64,000 nucleotides of DNA from Pseudomonas alkylphenolica (GTDB taxonomy: Bacteria > Pseudomonadota > Gammaproteobacteria > Pseudomonadales > Pseudomonadaceae): contig NZ_QJRG01000034.1 of NCBI RefSeq assembly GCF_004025535.1, positions 1 through 64,000 on the forward strand, written 5' to 3'. The notes below the pieces were generated by a model. That model saw nothing but the letters and a program-made list of their open reading frames with translations. It was not told where the DNA came from and did not search any database. Below are positions 37,554-47,252 of the stretch, one piece after another (positions within the stretch are counted from its first letter, which is position 1; each line of letters opens with the position of its first letter). The position numbers and the translations under genes are program-made.

Positions 37554-37791
37554 TTGCTGTTCAATCACTCGATTCAGCCTATCCAGCAGTTCGCCTATAC
37601 CAAAGGTAAGAACGCTACTGACAGATTGCTGATCATTGACACGATGGATTTGTTGTCCACCGGGCGTTTCGACGCGTTCTGTCTGGTTTCCAGTGACAGC
37701 GACTTCACCCGCCTTACCTCCCGCCTGCGCGAAGAGCGCCAGACGGTTTACGGTTCGGCAAAAAAAACACCAAAGTCATTTGTAGATAGGA
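37554..37791 (+). pseudogene. NYN-domain protein remnant
   Basis: About 75 codons match the middle of NYN/LabA-type PIN-like proteins: QQFAYTKGKNATD, LLIIDTMDLLSTGRFDAFCL, VSSDSDFTRL and TVYGSAKKTPKSF. Intact relatives have an N-terminal Asp-containing strand before this and more sequence after it. Both ends are missing and the reading continues into the end of the HNH gene on the other strand. A broken gene. Confidence 0.7.
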
Positions 37792-38724
37792 CTATGGAAG
37801 GAGATCCCTCCCAAACTGCCTAGCCACACAAACACGAGCCTTCCCATAAGGGACACCTTTATATTCGTCAGGCTTGAACTCCAAGTGTTCCTCAAGCTCA
37901 ATTTTAAAATCAAGCTCATCATCATGAAACCGACGCCTTGAAGCTAGTCCTCTAACACGCTTGGCAAGGTAATAGGCACGTTCAGAATAAGTTCCGTACC
38001 GATGCCTCAGTTGAAAGGTTTTGATGGAGGCACTTGAACTGTTAAGATTTTTGACAGCGGAAACTTCCAATTTATACTGATCTTTAGGCAAGGTCAGACT
38101 AGCGAACTCCGCCAACTTATCAGCAGCTGCTGCTATAGGCCCAAGTGAGAAGTCGATTGACTCTTCATCTAATAGAGGATTTAGGTGAGGCGTTACAGAG
38201 AAATCGATCTGCCCTTTCATCTGAGGGCCATTACACTTCTCGCAGCACGGAATAAAATTGTACAAGGATAGGGCTAAAAACGGATAATCTGCCTTCCCGT
38301 AATAATGATCAATAGGAGGTCGATAGCCTTTGATTTCTTCGTCGGGCAAGCAAGTTCCGGTCTCAATCATATGACAATAACAGCAGACTTTATACCGAGC
38401 CCGCGAACACAAATCATAAGCAGTCCAGGCTCTAGCGGATTTCTCAGAAAATGAACTGTAATCAAATACCAACTTCATTTTCTCAACCGCACAGGCCCGA
38501 AGCAAAGGCCCACTAAAGGCTGTTAGAAAACTCTGAATGCAATCCGCCAACTCCGCCGACTGCCCATAGACTATGATCCGTCTATTTTCAGCAATAAACT
38601 TAGCGACCTGCCCCTCAACGATGGAACTCCCCAGTTTGGCCAGACCATCTTCAATGGCTTGCTCCAGGAATGTAGCATGATCATTAACAGCTGCAGCCCA
38701 AACATCCGATATATTGATGATCAC
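37792..38724 (-). CDS. HNH endonuclease of a Septu-like pair
   Basis: 310 residues. The HNH/zinc site is clear: C114-x2-C117 (CCYCH), D139-H140 (PPIDHYYGKADYPFLA), N156 and C161-x2-C164 (CCEKCNGPQMKG). Start ATG overlaps the stop of the ATPase gene by 4 bp (ATGA), so the two form one unit. An ABC-type ATPase followed by an HNH nuclease is the architecture of Septu (PtuA/PtuB), where the nuclease cleaves nucleic acid on phage infection. Longer than typical PtuB, with about 110 extra N-terminal residues. Confidence 0.75.
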   Translation of the reverse strand: MIINISDVWAAAVNDHATFLEQAIEDGLAKLGSSIVEGQVAKFIAENRRIIVYGQSAELADCIQSFLTAFSGPLLRACAVEKMKLVFDYSSFSEKSARAWTAYDLCSRARYKVCCYCHMIETGTCLPDEEIKGYRPPIDHYYGKADYPFLALSLYNFIPCCEKCNGPQMKGQIDFSVTPHLNPLLDEESIDFSLGPIAAAADKLAEFASLTLPKDQYKLEVSAVKNLNSSSASIKTFQLRHRYGTYSERAYYLAKRVRGLASRRRFHDDELDFKIELEEHLEFKPDEYKGVPYGKARVCVARQFGRDLLP

Positions 38725-40169
38725 GACCGCCCGCCTCTCTGCAGGAAAGCGCGAATTGCCTCATCGCCAATTTCGCCTATTAATGCCAGATCTGACTTTG
38801 TAAGCTTATTAAGTTTGGCCCGAGCATACATTTCATTGATTTTGCTAGCTGCGAAAACCCCAAGAGAGTTTGACTCGAATGATCCAGATATTACGTCCTC
38901 GATTGGCGCTCCGAAAGTCTTTACCTTCACACTGGAGTCTAAGCTTGTTACATATATTCCAGGTATATCAGCTGCGATAAGTGGTGAATGAGACGCCAAG
39001 ATAACCTGCAGACTTCTCAGACTGTATTTTCTTTTAAGTCCACCAAGGTACTTATTCACAAGCGTAATATACTTTCTCTGCCAATCAAGATGGAGATACG
39101 CATCCCCCTCATCGATCATTAGCAATACAGAACCTCGCCCACTCTGAGCCGCTGTGGCTACCGCATCACCTATATGGGCGAATTGATCAATCAGAGCCTG
39201 AAGTCCAGAGCTGAGCAACGACCATTGGATACTTATTGGAGTATTATACTGACGCACAGCATCAAACTGGGCTACGCCATCGATCAAGAAGGAAATAGAA
39301 CGGTCAGTGAATTTTACGTTACAACCATAATTTCTAAGCACCTCGGAACAACGAGACACCAAGTCCTGGATATGATCAATTCCTACCTGAAAATCATAAC
39401 GGCGTATGATACCTAGATAAGATAACAATGAGAGAGCGTAGTCGACATCCTCCTCTCCCCTCTTGCCCTGCAAATATTCTACGACCGCAAGATGATGAAT
39501 GCGCTCGCCACAAGGAAAATGACTCAGCACGTAATCATCCAATAGAGCAACGATGGACTTAAGACAATTTTCTAGCTCATCATCGAGACTTCTGAAATCA
39601 CTCGACTCCTTGATGCGAGTTGACTCGTAGCTTTTAAGCTTGGTAACTAGATTTTTAAGTTGAGAATGCGTTATATGATGCACGCGCTGCTTGAGAGCAG
39701 GTATAAAAATTGCTCGGTAGACATTTTTCGAGTATGAGAGAGTCGCAGTAAGCTGGGTATTTTCACCTAGGGCGGTGGCAATCTCTCCAAGCTGGGCCAT
39801 TCGCCCATGCTCCTCTCCGAGTTTTTCAGTATTCCTATTCTGAGGAGATGCATCAATCAACCCAGCCCTACGACTCATTTTGCGTTTATAGGGCAAGCCG
39901 GAATAATAGATAGCACAGAAATCATTATCGTGATTAGACAGGGTATAAACATCACCACGCCTATCTTTGACATAGACTTTGGTATCCCCTCGCCCAGGCG
40001 CAGACACCGCTTCAGCAATCAAATTGAGCAGGTGTGTCTTACCCGACCCGTTCTTTCCCAGGATCAAGCTGACTGAGTCAACATCAAAAATCCTACCGAC
40101 CTGCTCAGTGACCGGAGTAATTAGTTCCAGCAGTCTTTCTTCAATGCGGAGCCCAACGATAGTAGGCAT
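38721..40169 (-). CDS. ABC/AAA ATPase of a Septu-like pair
   Basis: 482 residues. Walker A GKNGSGKT (38-45), an ABC-signature-like LLSSGLQAL, Walker B LLMIDEGDAYLH with catalytic Glu, and a switch His in ASHSPLI. This is the OLD/RecF-like AAA_21 type of ATPase. It is followed by the coupled HNH gene. Septu is the best fit; a related ATPase-HNH system of another subtype cannot be excluded. Confidence 0.75.
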   Translation of the reverse strand: MPTIVGLRIEERLLELITPVTEQVGRIFDVDSVSLILGKNGSGKTHLLNLIAEAVSAPGRGDTKVYVKDRRGDVYTLSNHDNDFCAIYYSGLPYKRKMSRRAGLIDASPQNRNTEKLGEEHGRMAQLGEIATALGENTQLTATLSYSKNVYRAIFIPALKQRVHHITHSQLKNLVTKLKSYESTRIKESSDFRSLDDELENCLKSIVALLDDYVLSHFPCGERIHHLAVVEYLQGKRGEEDVDYALSLLSYLGIIRRYDFQVGIDHIQDLVSRCSEVLRNYGCNVKFTDRSISFLIDGVAQFDAVRQYNTPISIQWSLLSSGLQALIDQFAHIGDAVATAAQSGRGSVLLMIDEGDAYLHLDWQRKYITLVNKYLGGLKRKYSLRSLQVILASHSPLIAADIPGIYVTSLDSSVKVKTFGAPIEDVISGSFESNSLGVFAASKINEMYARAKLNKLTKSDLALIGEIGDEAIRAFLQRGGRS

Positions 40170-40223
40170 ATAAAATCCCTTAATAATACGCCAAAAAGCA
40201 AGTCAACTAAAAAATCACGAGTC

Positions 40224-41030
40224 TCAGGCGCACATATCACACTTTAGTTGCTTATTTATATACAACCCAAACGGGGTATGGAAATCTTTTACCCTACCAG
40301 GATGATAATGAGCCTTTATCGACGATGGCGGGAGATTGCAGCTCAGCCTGTAACCAGGTGACGACGAACTACCCAAGAGCCTCCTGGCTCGCCGTTGCCC
40401 CCAATGGGAGAGTATTACCCTTGCTCCAGCCAGACGCTCCCTGGCGGGGATCAGATCAACGGGGATGTCAACTTCAAGGATGGTTGGAATGCCCACGTCC
40501 CGAAGCCTGAGTCGGTAGTCATCCTCCCATGTGTCCTCGACATGGATATTCGCAGCAAGTGCTAGTAAATACTCGCTTCCACTAATGATGTAGTGGCCGT
40601 GATCCCGAATCATTTGGTGGTCGTCAGTGGAGAGCCAGATGGAGCCACGTTCGTCACCCCGCCGCTCGCCCATCAAACGGATCGCTTTGTTTAGAGCAGA
40701 CGTAGGGACATCGGCATACAGCCGACGAAAGGTTTGCAAGATCCGATCTGGCTCCTGCCCTCGAAGGCCTTCCTCGAAATACGTGGCCAGGCTTTCAGGC
40801 CGACATCCATGAAATGCCTTGGCGTGGGTGTAGTAGCTCCACAGCTTTTCGCTGAAAGCTGGCAACACCTCCTCTTGGTTCGGCAGCCAACGGAAGTCAT
40901 CCGACCAACACTCAGGCCGAGTGGTCTCGATGTGCTGGCGTATCGGAGGCGTGAGCACCTGGCTCGCATACCTAGGGAGGGCGTTGAGCCAAGCTCGACG
41001 ATTACGCCAGTCGAGGACACGTTCAATCAT
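40224..41030 (-). CDS. Unknown 268-aa protein, possible ADP-ribosyltransferase-like fold
   Basis: 268 residues from the ATG at 41030 (MIERVLDWRNRRAWLN), with AGGAA eight bases upstream. The segment AFHGCRPESLATYFEEGLRG recalls the first strand of ADP-ribosyltransferase-type folds (H-G/x-x-R, then a sleeve helix), and GSIWLSTDDHQMIRDHGHYIISGSEYLL could form the middle. The assignment is weak and by eye only. It stands alone between the Septu-like pair and the ABC-3C operon on the minus strand, so a toxin or effector role is plausible. Confidence 0.55.
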   Translation of the reverse strand: MIERVLDWRNRRAWLNALPRYASQVLTPPIRQHIETTRPECWSDDFRWLPNQEEVLPAFSEKLWSYYTHAKAFHGCRPESLATYFEEGLRGQEPDRILQTFRRLYADVPTSALNKAIRLMGERRGDERGSIWLSTDDHQMIRDHGHYIISGSEYLLALAANIHVEDTWEDDYRLRLRDVGIPTILEVDIPVDLIPARERLAGARVILSHWGQRRARRLLGSSSSPGYRLSCNLPPSSIKAHYHPGRVKDFHTPFGLYINKQLKCDMCA

Positions 41031-41340
41031 GCAGCGTTCCTGTTGCATTGATGGTGGGGAGCCTCGCTTGCTTGCGGGCCAAGCCACTATTGTGCTGAAT
41101 ATCGGGGCACAAGGCCATCACAGTGCGGCTGAAACTGAGGTTTGGAACCCATTACTATTTTCATTCCCGTTTAGAGTTGACTTTTCCTACTGAATCGATT
41201 CATCAGACCATTTTCTGACGACAAAACTATATCATTCCCTAGATCACAACCTGACATTAAATCGGATCTACAAGGGCCCCGAATGGCCGTGATATTATTC
41301 TGCCACCCAGCACTTCGGCATTCTTTTGAAAGGAGTTCAT

Positions 41341-42573
41341 GTGAGTCAAGAAGATGATGAGAAATACCCAGCTAGCGCGGTGTCCTCTTGGAGTGGCTTC
41401 GTCTATCAGGGGAAGATCGCATTGTATCACTCCCTCAGGCTCATCCACGATGGCGACCTGGACTTTGAGCTTCAGCTAGACAGTAGCGACGATTTCGCTA
41501 TTTATAAAAATGGGACACTGCACACGGCCCATCAAGTAAAAGCGAAAATAAGCAAATATCGTAGCGGCTACAGCAACGCGCTCGAGCAATCTACACTCAT
41601 CGAACATGACAAGATAAAAGGCACGACTCGTTACTTCCACGTATCTGTACCGCTAAACAATATCGAAGACCACACTGGCGCTAGCGGAGAGACAGTAAAA
41701 TTCTATCGCTATGGTGACAATCATTACTGCGGTCTTGGCGAAATTGAAGGACTAACCAAAGAGCTTATAGGAAAAATATGTGAGCAGCAGTCTATAGCCG
41801 CAGGTGAGAATCTCTTAAATTTTAACTATTGCTTACTTTCAGAAAAGATCAGCACTAAAGCTATACACAACCACAAGCTAAACCAAGTAGATGGAATTTC
41901 GGAAGACAAAGCGGCATACGAGGGTCGAATAAAGGCCAGTAGCATTTTAGAAGAGGTACTGACTGAAAACCCCTACCAGAATCGGGACTACTATGCAGTT
42001 CAATTGAAGGCCAGGCTACAAACCCACCTGGAAGAGCGACTGGATCAGGCTCTCCCAACAATGAATGACGCCAACTATCAGAGGGCACTACGCCTGTGTG
42101 AGCACATTCGAGAAACACACATCAATGAACTAAAAACTTTATGCCAGATGATGAAGCCCTCCGAGCGGTTTCAAGATGTTCAAACGAACGACATCAGGCG
42201 CTACACCAAGCTCATCCAAGCAATTTCGGCAGAACCCATTTTTTGTCATCTTCCTCATTATCTTGACAGCGAAAACAGATTCTACGTACCTACCGCTCTT
42301 GACATCGATGAAAGCGAAGAGTGTGAGTCTGACATGATCCGTGAGATGAAGAACAATGGGGATCTGCTCAGGCTGCTCTTTGAATACAACCATCTAATTG
42401 CAAGCAAGTCAGAAACCTCATTCACATTCAATACTAAATTTACAAACTCCGACGACCTAGACGACAAACAGGTCACGAAAAAAATTGAAAGCAACATCAC
42501 CAAGTCGCTGTGCATTAGCGTGATAACTAAAGACGACGCGGAGGGTCGATTGAATGATAAAGCAACTAATTGA
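41341..42573 (+). CDS. ABC-three component system, effector-like component
   Basis: 410 residues from a GTG at 41341 with AAGGAG just upstream. The N-terminus SSWSGFVYQGKIALYHSLRLI and LDSSDDFAIYKNGTLHTAHQ, followed by VKAK, match the nuclease-like domain found at the start of ABC-3C proteins (an E/Q-x-K-type core, HQVKAK). The rest is helical. The next gene starts 20 bp before its stop. In ABC-3C systems this component is thought to be the effector that the SMC-like ATPase deploys against invading DNA. Confidence 0.75.
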   Translation: MSQEDDEKYPASAVSSWSGFVYQGKIALYHSLRLIHDGDLDFELQLDSSDDFAIYKNGTLHTAHQVKAKISKYRSGYSNALEQSTLIEHDKIKGTTRYFHVSVPLNNIEDHTGASGETVKFYRYGDNHYCGLGEIEGLTKELIGKICEQQSIAAGENLLNFNYCLLSEKISTKAIHNHKLNQVDGISEDKAAYEGRIKASSILEEVLTENPYQNRDYYAVQLKARLQTHLEERLDQALPTMNDANYQRALRLCEHIRETHINELKTLCQMMKPSERFQDVQTNDIRRYTKLIQAISAEPIFCHLPHYLDSENRFYVPTALDIDESEECESDMIREMKNNGDLLRLLFEYNHLIASKSETSFTFNTKFTNSDDLDDKQVTKKIESNITKSLCISVITKDDAEGRLNDKATN

Positions 42574-43219
42574 TGAAGCACTTGTTGCGCATGGCTTTGT
42601 AAGCGAGCACAAAGTAGACACCACAAATTTTTATGTTCGCGAAACAGAATCAGCCATCAGGTTTGCAGTTCTCCATACTCTGGACGACCTCATAGATCCA
42701 GCCGAACTCAATACCAGAATCAACCACCTTGCTCCTGAATCATTTACCAAAAATCCGAGTTTCAAGAAGAACTGCGACTTGATTTGCATTCATCGCCTTG
42801 ACGTCCTCCCAGAATTCAAGGATCACGAAGAAGAAATCTTCGCCATTGAGGAGGATCCGCATTTTTATAAAAAGTATGTCCTCTACTACAGCATTGCAGA
42901 GGAAAGCGCCCTTGCCAACTTCACTTACGACAAACTTGTAACAGTAATCACTGATAAGAAAGAGTTTCTCGATTATAAGGAAAACCCTCTAGCTGCTACA
43001 CAGTACAGCTTCGCCGCCAAGACCTTTATCAAACTCCCGTTCTTAGAGCTACCTAGCCACGAAGGAAATCTTGTGTCCTTACGTTTACAAGCCGTTGAGG
43101 CCGTTGCAGAAGCTGGCCTAAACGATACGTATGCGACAATCCAACAAGTAACCGACAAGAACGCCGACGAATTTATCAAGGAAATGATTCGCAATGAAAT
43201 GGAAAATATCCAAGATTGA
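42554..43219 (+). CDS. ABC-three component system, middle component
   Basis: 221 residues. It overlaps both neighbours (20 bp upstream, 26 bp downstream), the hallmark position of the ABC-3C middle component. Sequence starts MIKQLIDEALVAHGFVSE and ends with a helix (ADEFIKEMIRNEMENIQD). No enzymatic motif; it should connect the effector to the ATPase. Confidence 0.75.
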   Translation: MIKQLIDEALVAHGFVSEHKVDTTNFYVRETESAIRFAVLHTLDDLIDPAELNTRINHLAPESFTKNPSFKKNCDLICIHRLDVLPEFKDHEEEIFAIEEDPHFYKKYVLYYSIAEESALANFTYDKLVTVITDKKEFLDYKENPLAATQYSFAAKTFIKLPFLELPSHEGNLVSLRLQAVEAVAEAGLNDTYATIQQVTDKNADEFIKEMIRNEMENIQD

Positions 43220-45527
43220 AGTCTCTAGTTTCAAAGCATTCAAGCACATTTCCTTGGATCTTGGTGATTCATACTTGCTAACCCTGGATGGCCCGAATGG
43301 CTATGGTAAAACCAGCATATTTGACGCAATCGAATTGCTACTTACAGGCCAGATTAATCGCATACAGAATCTATTTTCTACGTTGTTAACGAGAAATAAG
43401 AGAGACTATGCAGACAACCTTTTCTGGAACAATCGCTCGGGCGAGAATGATCTCTACATCAAAATTGAATTTTCTACCAGTAACCGGAAGCTTGTTTTAG
43501 CCCGGCATTGTCCGGTAGCAATATTCAAAAAACCGGCGAACAACCGGGCTGACAAGTATGAAAACTTCAAACTCTACGAACTTCCTGAATTCGAATCACT
43601 AGACTTCACAAAGATCAACCAACGAGACAACAACTTCCTCGACGAGATTTTCGGAAAGAATTTCAGGGAAAACTTTTCTTTCCTCAACTATCTAGAACAG
43701 GGTCAAAATCGACTACTACATACCAGGGTAGACGAACGAAAGGATAAGCTTGGAAATCTCTTCAACATTAGCGACATCGAATCCGAGATCGATAACTGCA
43801 CAAACATATACAACAAACTAACAAAGCGTATCAATGACCCTGAGCGCAAGGCACAGGCTGAATCGCTAACAGAAGAAATTAACACCCTGCGAGGAGCGCT
43901 GCAGGCACAGACTGGAGTTATTGAATATAAAAAGCTCTCAACGACTGATATCCAACCAGCTTGGGATAAGGAAATACTATTTTCAACCTATTCGGCAGTA
44001 GACCATACCACCTATCAAGAATCAGTTCGCAAGATAATTGATCTTTTACCACTCAAAGCCACAATCAGAACTAGAGTCCACAACGAAGCTATCGATACCG
44101 ACATTGATCGCAACGAAGAATCCTTGAAAAGTCTGGCTCAATTTGGCAAAGACCTTGGCAAGCTCGATACGCTTGAAGCTATCAAGAAAAAGATAGATGA
44201 ACTGGAACGTGCCGCAGGCATCATCAAACGCGGCGCTACAGTCATCAAGCTCAAAGAAGCCCAATCGCTGCCAAACTGGGCTGAGGGACGCCTTGAGTGG
44301 TTTGAGTCACAAATTGAAGCCCGAAACAATCTGCAAGAGAAAAGCAGTACCAATGCTAACGTCGCAGCAGAATTGGAAAGACTGAAGCGGCAGCTCCTTG
44401 AGGAACACAAAAAGTCTTATCCAGATGATCAGCTATGCCCTCTGTGCGGTGCTGACTGGGAAGACCATAAATCAATGGTGGATGCCATTGCAGAGCGGGC
44501 CAAGCAAATATCTGACTCACTGGGCCAAGATGGTAAGGACTTAATAAAACTCATCGCAACAATGCATGCCGAACTCGGTCTCATCGATACCGACATCCAA
44601 TCCGACCTAAAAAATCTTTCGCCCACGTTTGATCAAAAACTTCATGCAGAACTCACAAAAATTAAACTTCGCCTACCGGCCATCACTCAGCTCCTGGAAA
44701 ACCTGCAACGCGAAAACATTCAACCAACCGACTCGTTCACGGACGTTGATGACATCATAAATGAACGCCTTGATAAGCTGAAAGAAGCCCTAAGAAGCAA
44801 AAAACAGGTCGAAGCAGACGCCTTAGCGCTGCCTGAAGACTGGAGAGAAACAACAAAAAGCGCCTTCAAAGACCTCCAGGATTTTTACATTATCACGGCA
44901 GAAGACTTGAACGGTAAGGAGCAGTACATATCGATCAAAGCTAACGAGGCTCAAAGCTCTAGACTTCAAACCTGTATTGGCGACCTTAAGCTTATACAGA
45001 AAGAAACCCTTGCAGCCCAAAAGGTTCAGGCCAAAGTTGAAAAACTCCGCACCACATTGAAGAAGACAGAGCAGAATTATACCGACCATACAATTTCGGC
45101 AATTGAGCTCATATTCCACATCTACAGTGGCCGGTTAATCCAGAACTACCAGCGTGGTCTGGGCCTGTTCATCGAGAGCCGTGAAGGTACGCAGTTGAGA
45201 TTCCTAACCGCTGAGAAGTCTGAACACGACGCAGTCATGTCCATGAGTTCCGGCCAGGTTTCGGCACTGAGCCTCGCCTTCTTCCTTTCTCTCAACAAGG
45301 TTTACGCTCGGGTACCGCTCATTCTCATTGATGACCCGTCGCAATCCTTGGACGAAGTGAACGTCGCCTCCCTGACCGACCTACTCCGTTGCGAGCTCAA
45401 GCATTGCCAGCTAGTCGTATCCTCGCATGAAGAGGATATTTCAGCCTACATGCGCTACCGGTTCGACAGGGCGGGTTTGAGCACGAGCTCGCTCAACATG
45501 CAGCTTTTGGCGAAAGAGGCCTCGTAA
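43194..45527 (+). CDS. ABC-three component system, SMC/Rad50-like ATPase
   Basis: 777 residues. Walker A GPNGYGKTSIFDAIE (33-47) at the N-terminus, long coiled-coil arms (about 200-640) with a Rad50-type zinc-hook motif C415-P-L-C418, and a C-terminal head with signature MSSGQVSAL (684 on), Walker B LILIDDPSQSLDE and a late switch His in SSHEED. The architecture is that of an SMC-like DNA-binding ATPase. It ends the three-gene operon; a perfect hairpin starts 7 bp after the stop. Confidence 0.88.
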   Translation: MKWKISKIEVSSFKAFKHISLDLGDSYLLTLDGPNGYGKTSIFDAIELLLTGQINRIQNLFSTLLTRNKRDYADNLFWNNRSGENDLYIKIEFSTSNRKLVLARHCPVAIFKKPANNRADKYENFKLYELPEFESLDFTKINQRDNNFLDEIFGKNFRENFSFLNYLEQGQNRLLHTRVDERKDKLGNLFNISDIESEIDNCTNIYNKLTKRINDPERKAQAESLTEEINTLRGALQAQTGVIEYKKLSTTDIQPAWDKEILFSTYSAVDHTTYQESVRKIIDLLPLKATIRTRVHNEAIDTDIDRNEESLKSLAQFGKDLGKLDTLEAIKKKIDELERAAGIIKRGATVIKLKEAQSLPNWAEGRLEWFESQIEARNNLQEKSSTNANVAAELERLKRQLLEEHKKSYPDDQLCPLCGADWEDHKSMVDAIAERAKQISDSLGQDGKDLIKLIATMHAELGLIDTDIQSDLKNLSPTFDQKLHAELTKIKLRLPAITQLLENLQRENIQPTDSFTDVDDIINERLDKLKEALRSKKQVEADALALPEDWRETTKSAFKDLQDFYIITAEDLNGKEQYISIKANEAQSSRLQTCIGDLKLIQKETLAAQKVQAKVEKLRTTLKKTEQNYTDHTISAIELIFHIYSGRLIQNYQRGLGLFIESREGTQLRFLTAEKSEHDAVMSMSSGQVSALSLAFFLSLNKVYARVPLILIDDPSQSLDEVNVASLTDLLRCELKHCQLVVSSHEEDISAYMRYRFDRAGLSTSSLNMQLLAKEAS

Positions 45528-45534
45528 GACCCAC

Positions 45535-45567
45535 CTGTGGCCACCTGGTAGAGCTAGGTGGCCACAG
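45535..45567 (+). terminator. Hairpin after the ABC-3C operon
   Basis: CTGTGGCCACCT (45535-45546) and AGGTGGCCACAG (45556-45567) form a perfect 12-bp stem with a 9-nt loop, 7 bp after the ATPase stop. No T-run follows, so termination is inferred from position and stem strength. Confidence 0.6.
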
Positions 45568-46051
45568 CGCGGAAGCATCGTGTCTGTTACCGACGTTGGC
45601 TGGGGGCTGAACTGAACCGAGCCGTGACAAGCCACGTCTCGGGCCTACGGGCTTCCATCCTCACGCCTGCGCGCTCCGCTTGCTTGGTACTCGCCTGGAA
45701 AGGGCAGTCTGGCGCAGCGAACCTGAATTCTGGCGGCGCTTTCCAGCGGGCGAGGCAAGCATTGCACTCAGCTCGCAGGAAACCCACTTTTGCTACAACC
45801 TGAGGGGTTAGATCCAGTCTTCTTCACGTAAGTGACACATGTGCTCTCTCCAATGGACGTAGTCGTTGCCACTAACCTAGCGCAGGTATGTGTCCCAATC
45901 CAGCCCTGGAAGGCCTGCCAACACCATATCTGACGTAGTGTCGTCCGACGAGATGCGGTTGACGATCCCTGGAATCATTCTGACGCATTCGACCAGAGCG
46001 CGAAGGTATACTCGCTTTACGTGTGATGGCCACTGGGCAGGTATCTGGTTA
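45568..46051. other. Intergenic region with hairpin element copy D
   Basis: About 480 bp between the ABC-3C operon and the histidine phosphatase without a supportable gene; open frames lack ribosome sites. Contains copy D of the dispersed element (45620-45683). Confidence 0.5.
45620..45683 (+). repeat. Dispersed hairpin element, copy D (right half)
   Basis: The left part is decayed (GAGCCGTGACAAGCCACG). The right part is intact: GGGCC-TAC-GGGC hairpin, TTCCATCCTCACGCC and TGCGCGCTCCGCTTGC. Confidence 0.7.
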
Positions 46052-46915
46052 ATGAAGCATGTCAGGCTGATCCGTCATGGCGAAAGTGCCGCCAACGCAG
46101 GCGAAGCCACTCTGGATCACGCGAGCATTCCCCTCACAATGACGGGTGTCGAACAAGCGCACTTGGTGGCCCGGTCGTTCAACCATGCTCCTGATCTCAT
46201 AGTTACCTCTCCGTTCTCTCGAGCGCAGGCAACCGCGATGGCGACCGTCGCTGCCTTCCCTACTACCCCGTTTGAGATCTGGCCCATCCACGAATTCACC
46301 TACCTTGAACCAGCGCGGTGTGCCAACACTACAGTTGCCCAGAGGCGAGATTGGGTGGAGGCATATTGGGCCAAGTCAGACCCCGCGTTTTCGGATGGTG
46401 CAGGCGCCGAGCCGTTCTTGGACTTCATATGCAGAGCTCAGTCCTTCCTAGATCAGCTTGCAAAGCATCCCGCCCAAAACATCGCGGTATTTTCGCACGG
46501 GCAGTTCATCAACGCCGTAGCTTGGCTGATCGACCGTAAGCCGCTGGTCATTGATTTGCGAGCCATGGCGGACTGGCGTGAGTATGAAATTACCAACCAC
46601 GTGCCTAACTGTTGCGGCTACATGTTATCGATGCATTCAGACGATCCAGCTTGGAGAGTCAGCCCGTCAGCCCCTGAGGAGCCGCGATTGGAAGTAACTC
46701 GACGCGTACCAGGCAGAGCTTACCAAGCGGTTCGTGATCCGAAGCGGCTGCTCGTTGAGGCGCGCGCCGAGGCTCTGTCAGTTGCAGGCTATCCGCACCT
46801 AGATGATGATTCGGCTATGTACGCTGAGCAAAGACTGAAAGCTGCGAGAGAAGTTGCTAGTTCGTCCGAGGGTGGTAGCGCTGAAGAAAATACCTCCTCT
46901 CAGGGAGAGAGCTAA
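46052..46915 (+). CDS. Histidine phosphatase (phosphoglycerate-mutase-like) with C-terminal extension
   Basis: 287 residues from the ATG at 46052. The catalytic signature LIRHGES is at 6-12 with H9 as the phosphohistidine. Further conserved parts are TSPFSRAQATA and VFSHGQFINAV, which carries the second His. About 90 residues beyond the usual domain (RVPGRAYQAVRDPKRLL to the Ser/Glu-rich end) are extra. Members act on diverse phosphomonoesters; the substrate is not predictable. A truncated second copy of its 5' end lies at 36784-36907, so this gene type has been duplicated or reacquired within the island. Confidence 0.75.
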   Translation: MKHVRLIRHGESAANAGEATLDHASIPLTMTGVEQAHLVARSFNHAPDLIVTSPFSRAQATAMATVAAFPTTPFEIWPIHEFTYLEPARCANTTVAQRRDWVEAYWAKSDPAFSDGAGAEPFLDFICRAQSFLDQLAKHPAQNIAVFSHGQFINAVAWLIDRKPLVIDLRAMADWREYEITNHVPNCCGYMLSMHSDDPAWRVSPSAPEEPRLEVTRRVPGRAYQAVRDPKRLLVEARAEALSVAGYPHLDDDSAMYAEQRLKAAREVASSSEGGSAEENTSSQGES

Positions 46916-47252
46916 GCCAGGCACTTAGAGAGGACATCGCGGGGGCAAGTCATGACCAAGGTGGGTCAAAAATCGTGGGATGAGGTTTATGGGCTATTCG
47001 GATTTCTGTGTGTAGTGGCAGCCTATCCCTAATGTAGTATTTCGAGTGGGGAGGTGCAGTATGGCAAATCCACGATATTGCGTAGGTTCTCCGGAACCAT
47101 TTGATTGGAATTCCGGGGTTGAGGTGGGTTAGATGAACTCGTCGATGAACAAAACGCTGAAGACCCACGCTGACACGGGAAAAGCGTCTTAAATGAACTT
47201 GCTACCCTGCATCAGGCTCCAGGTAACCTGAGCTCACTCTCAAGGACGTGCT
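46916..47252. other. Intergenic region, nothing recognised
   Basis: 337 bp between the histidine phosphatase and the 291-aa gene. I see no gene, repeat copy or strong hairpin; the last 40 bp hold the ribosome site of the next gene. Confidence 0.4.
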
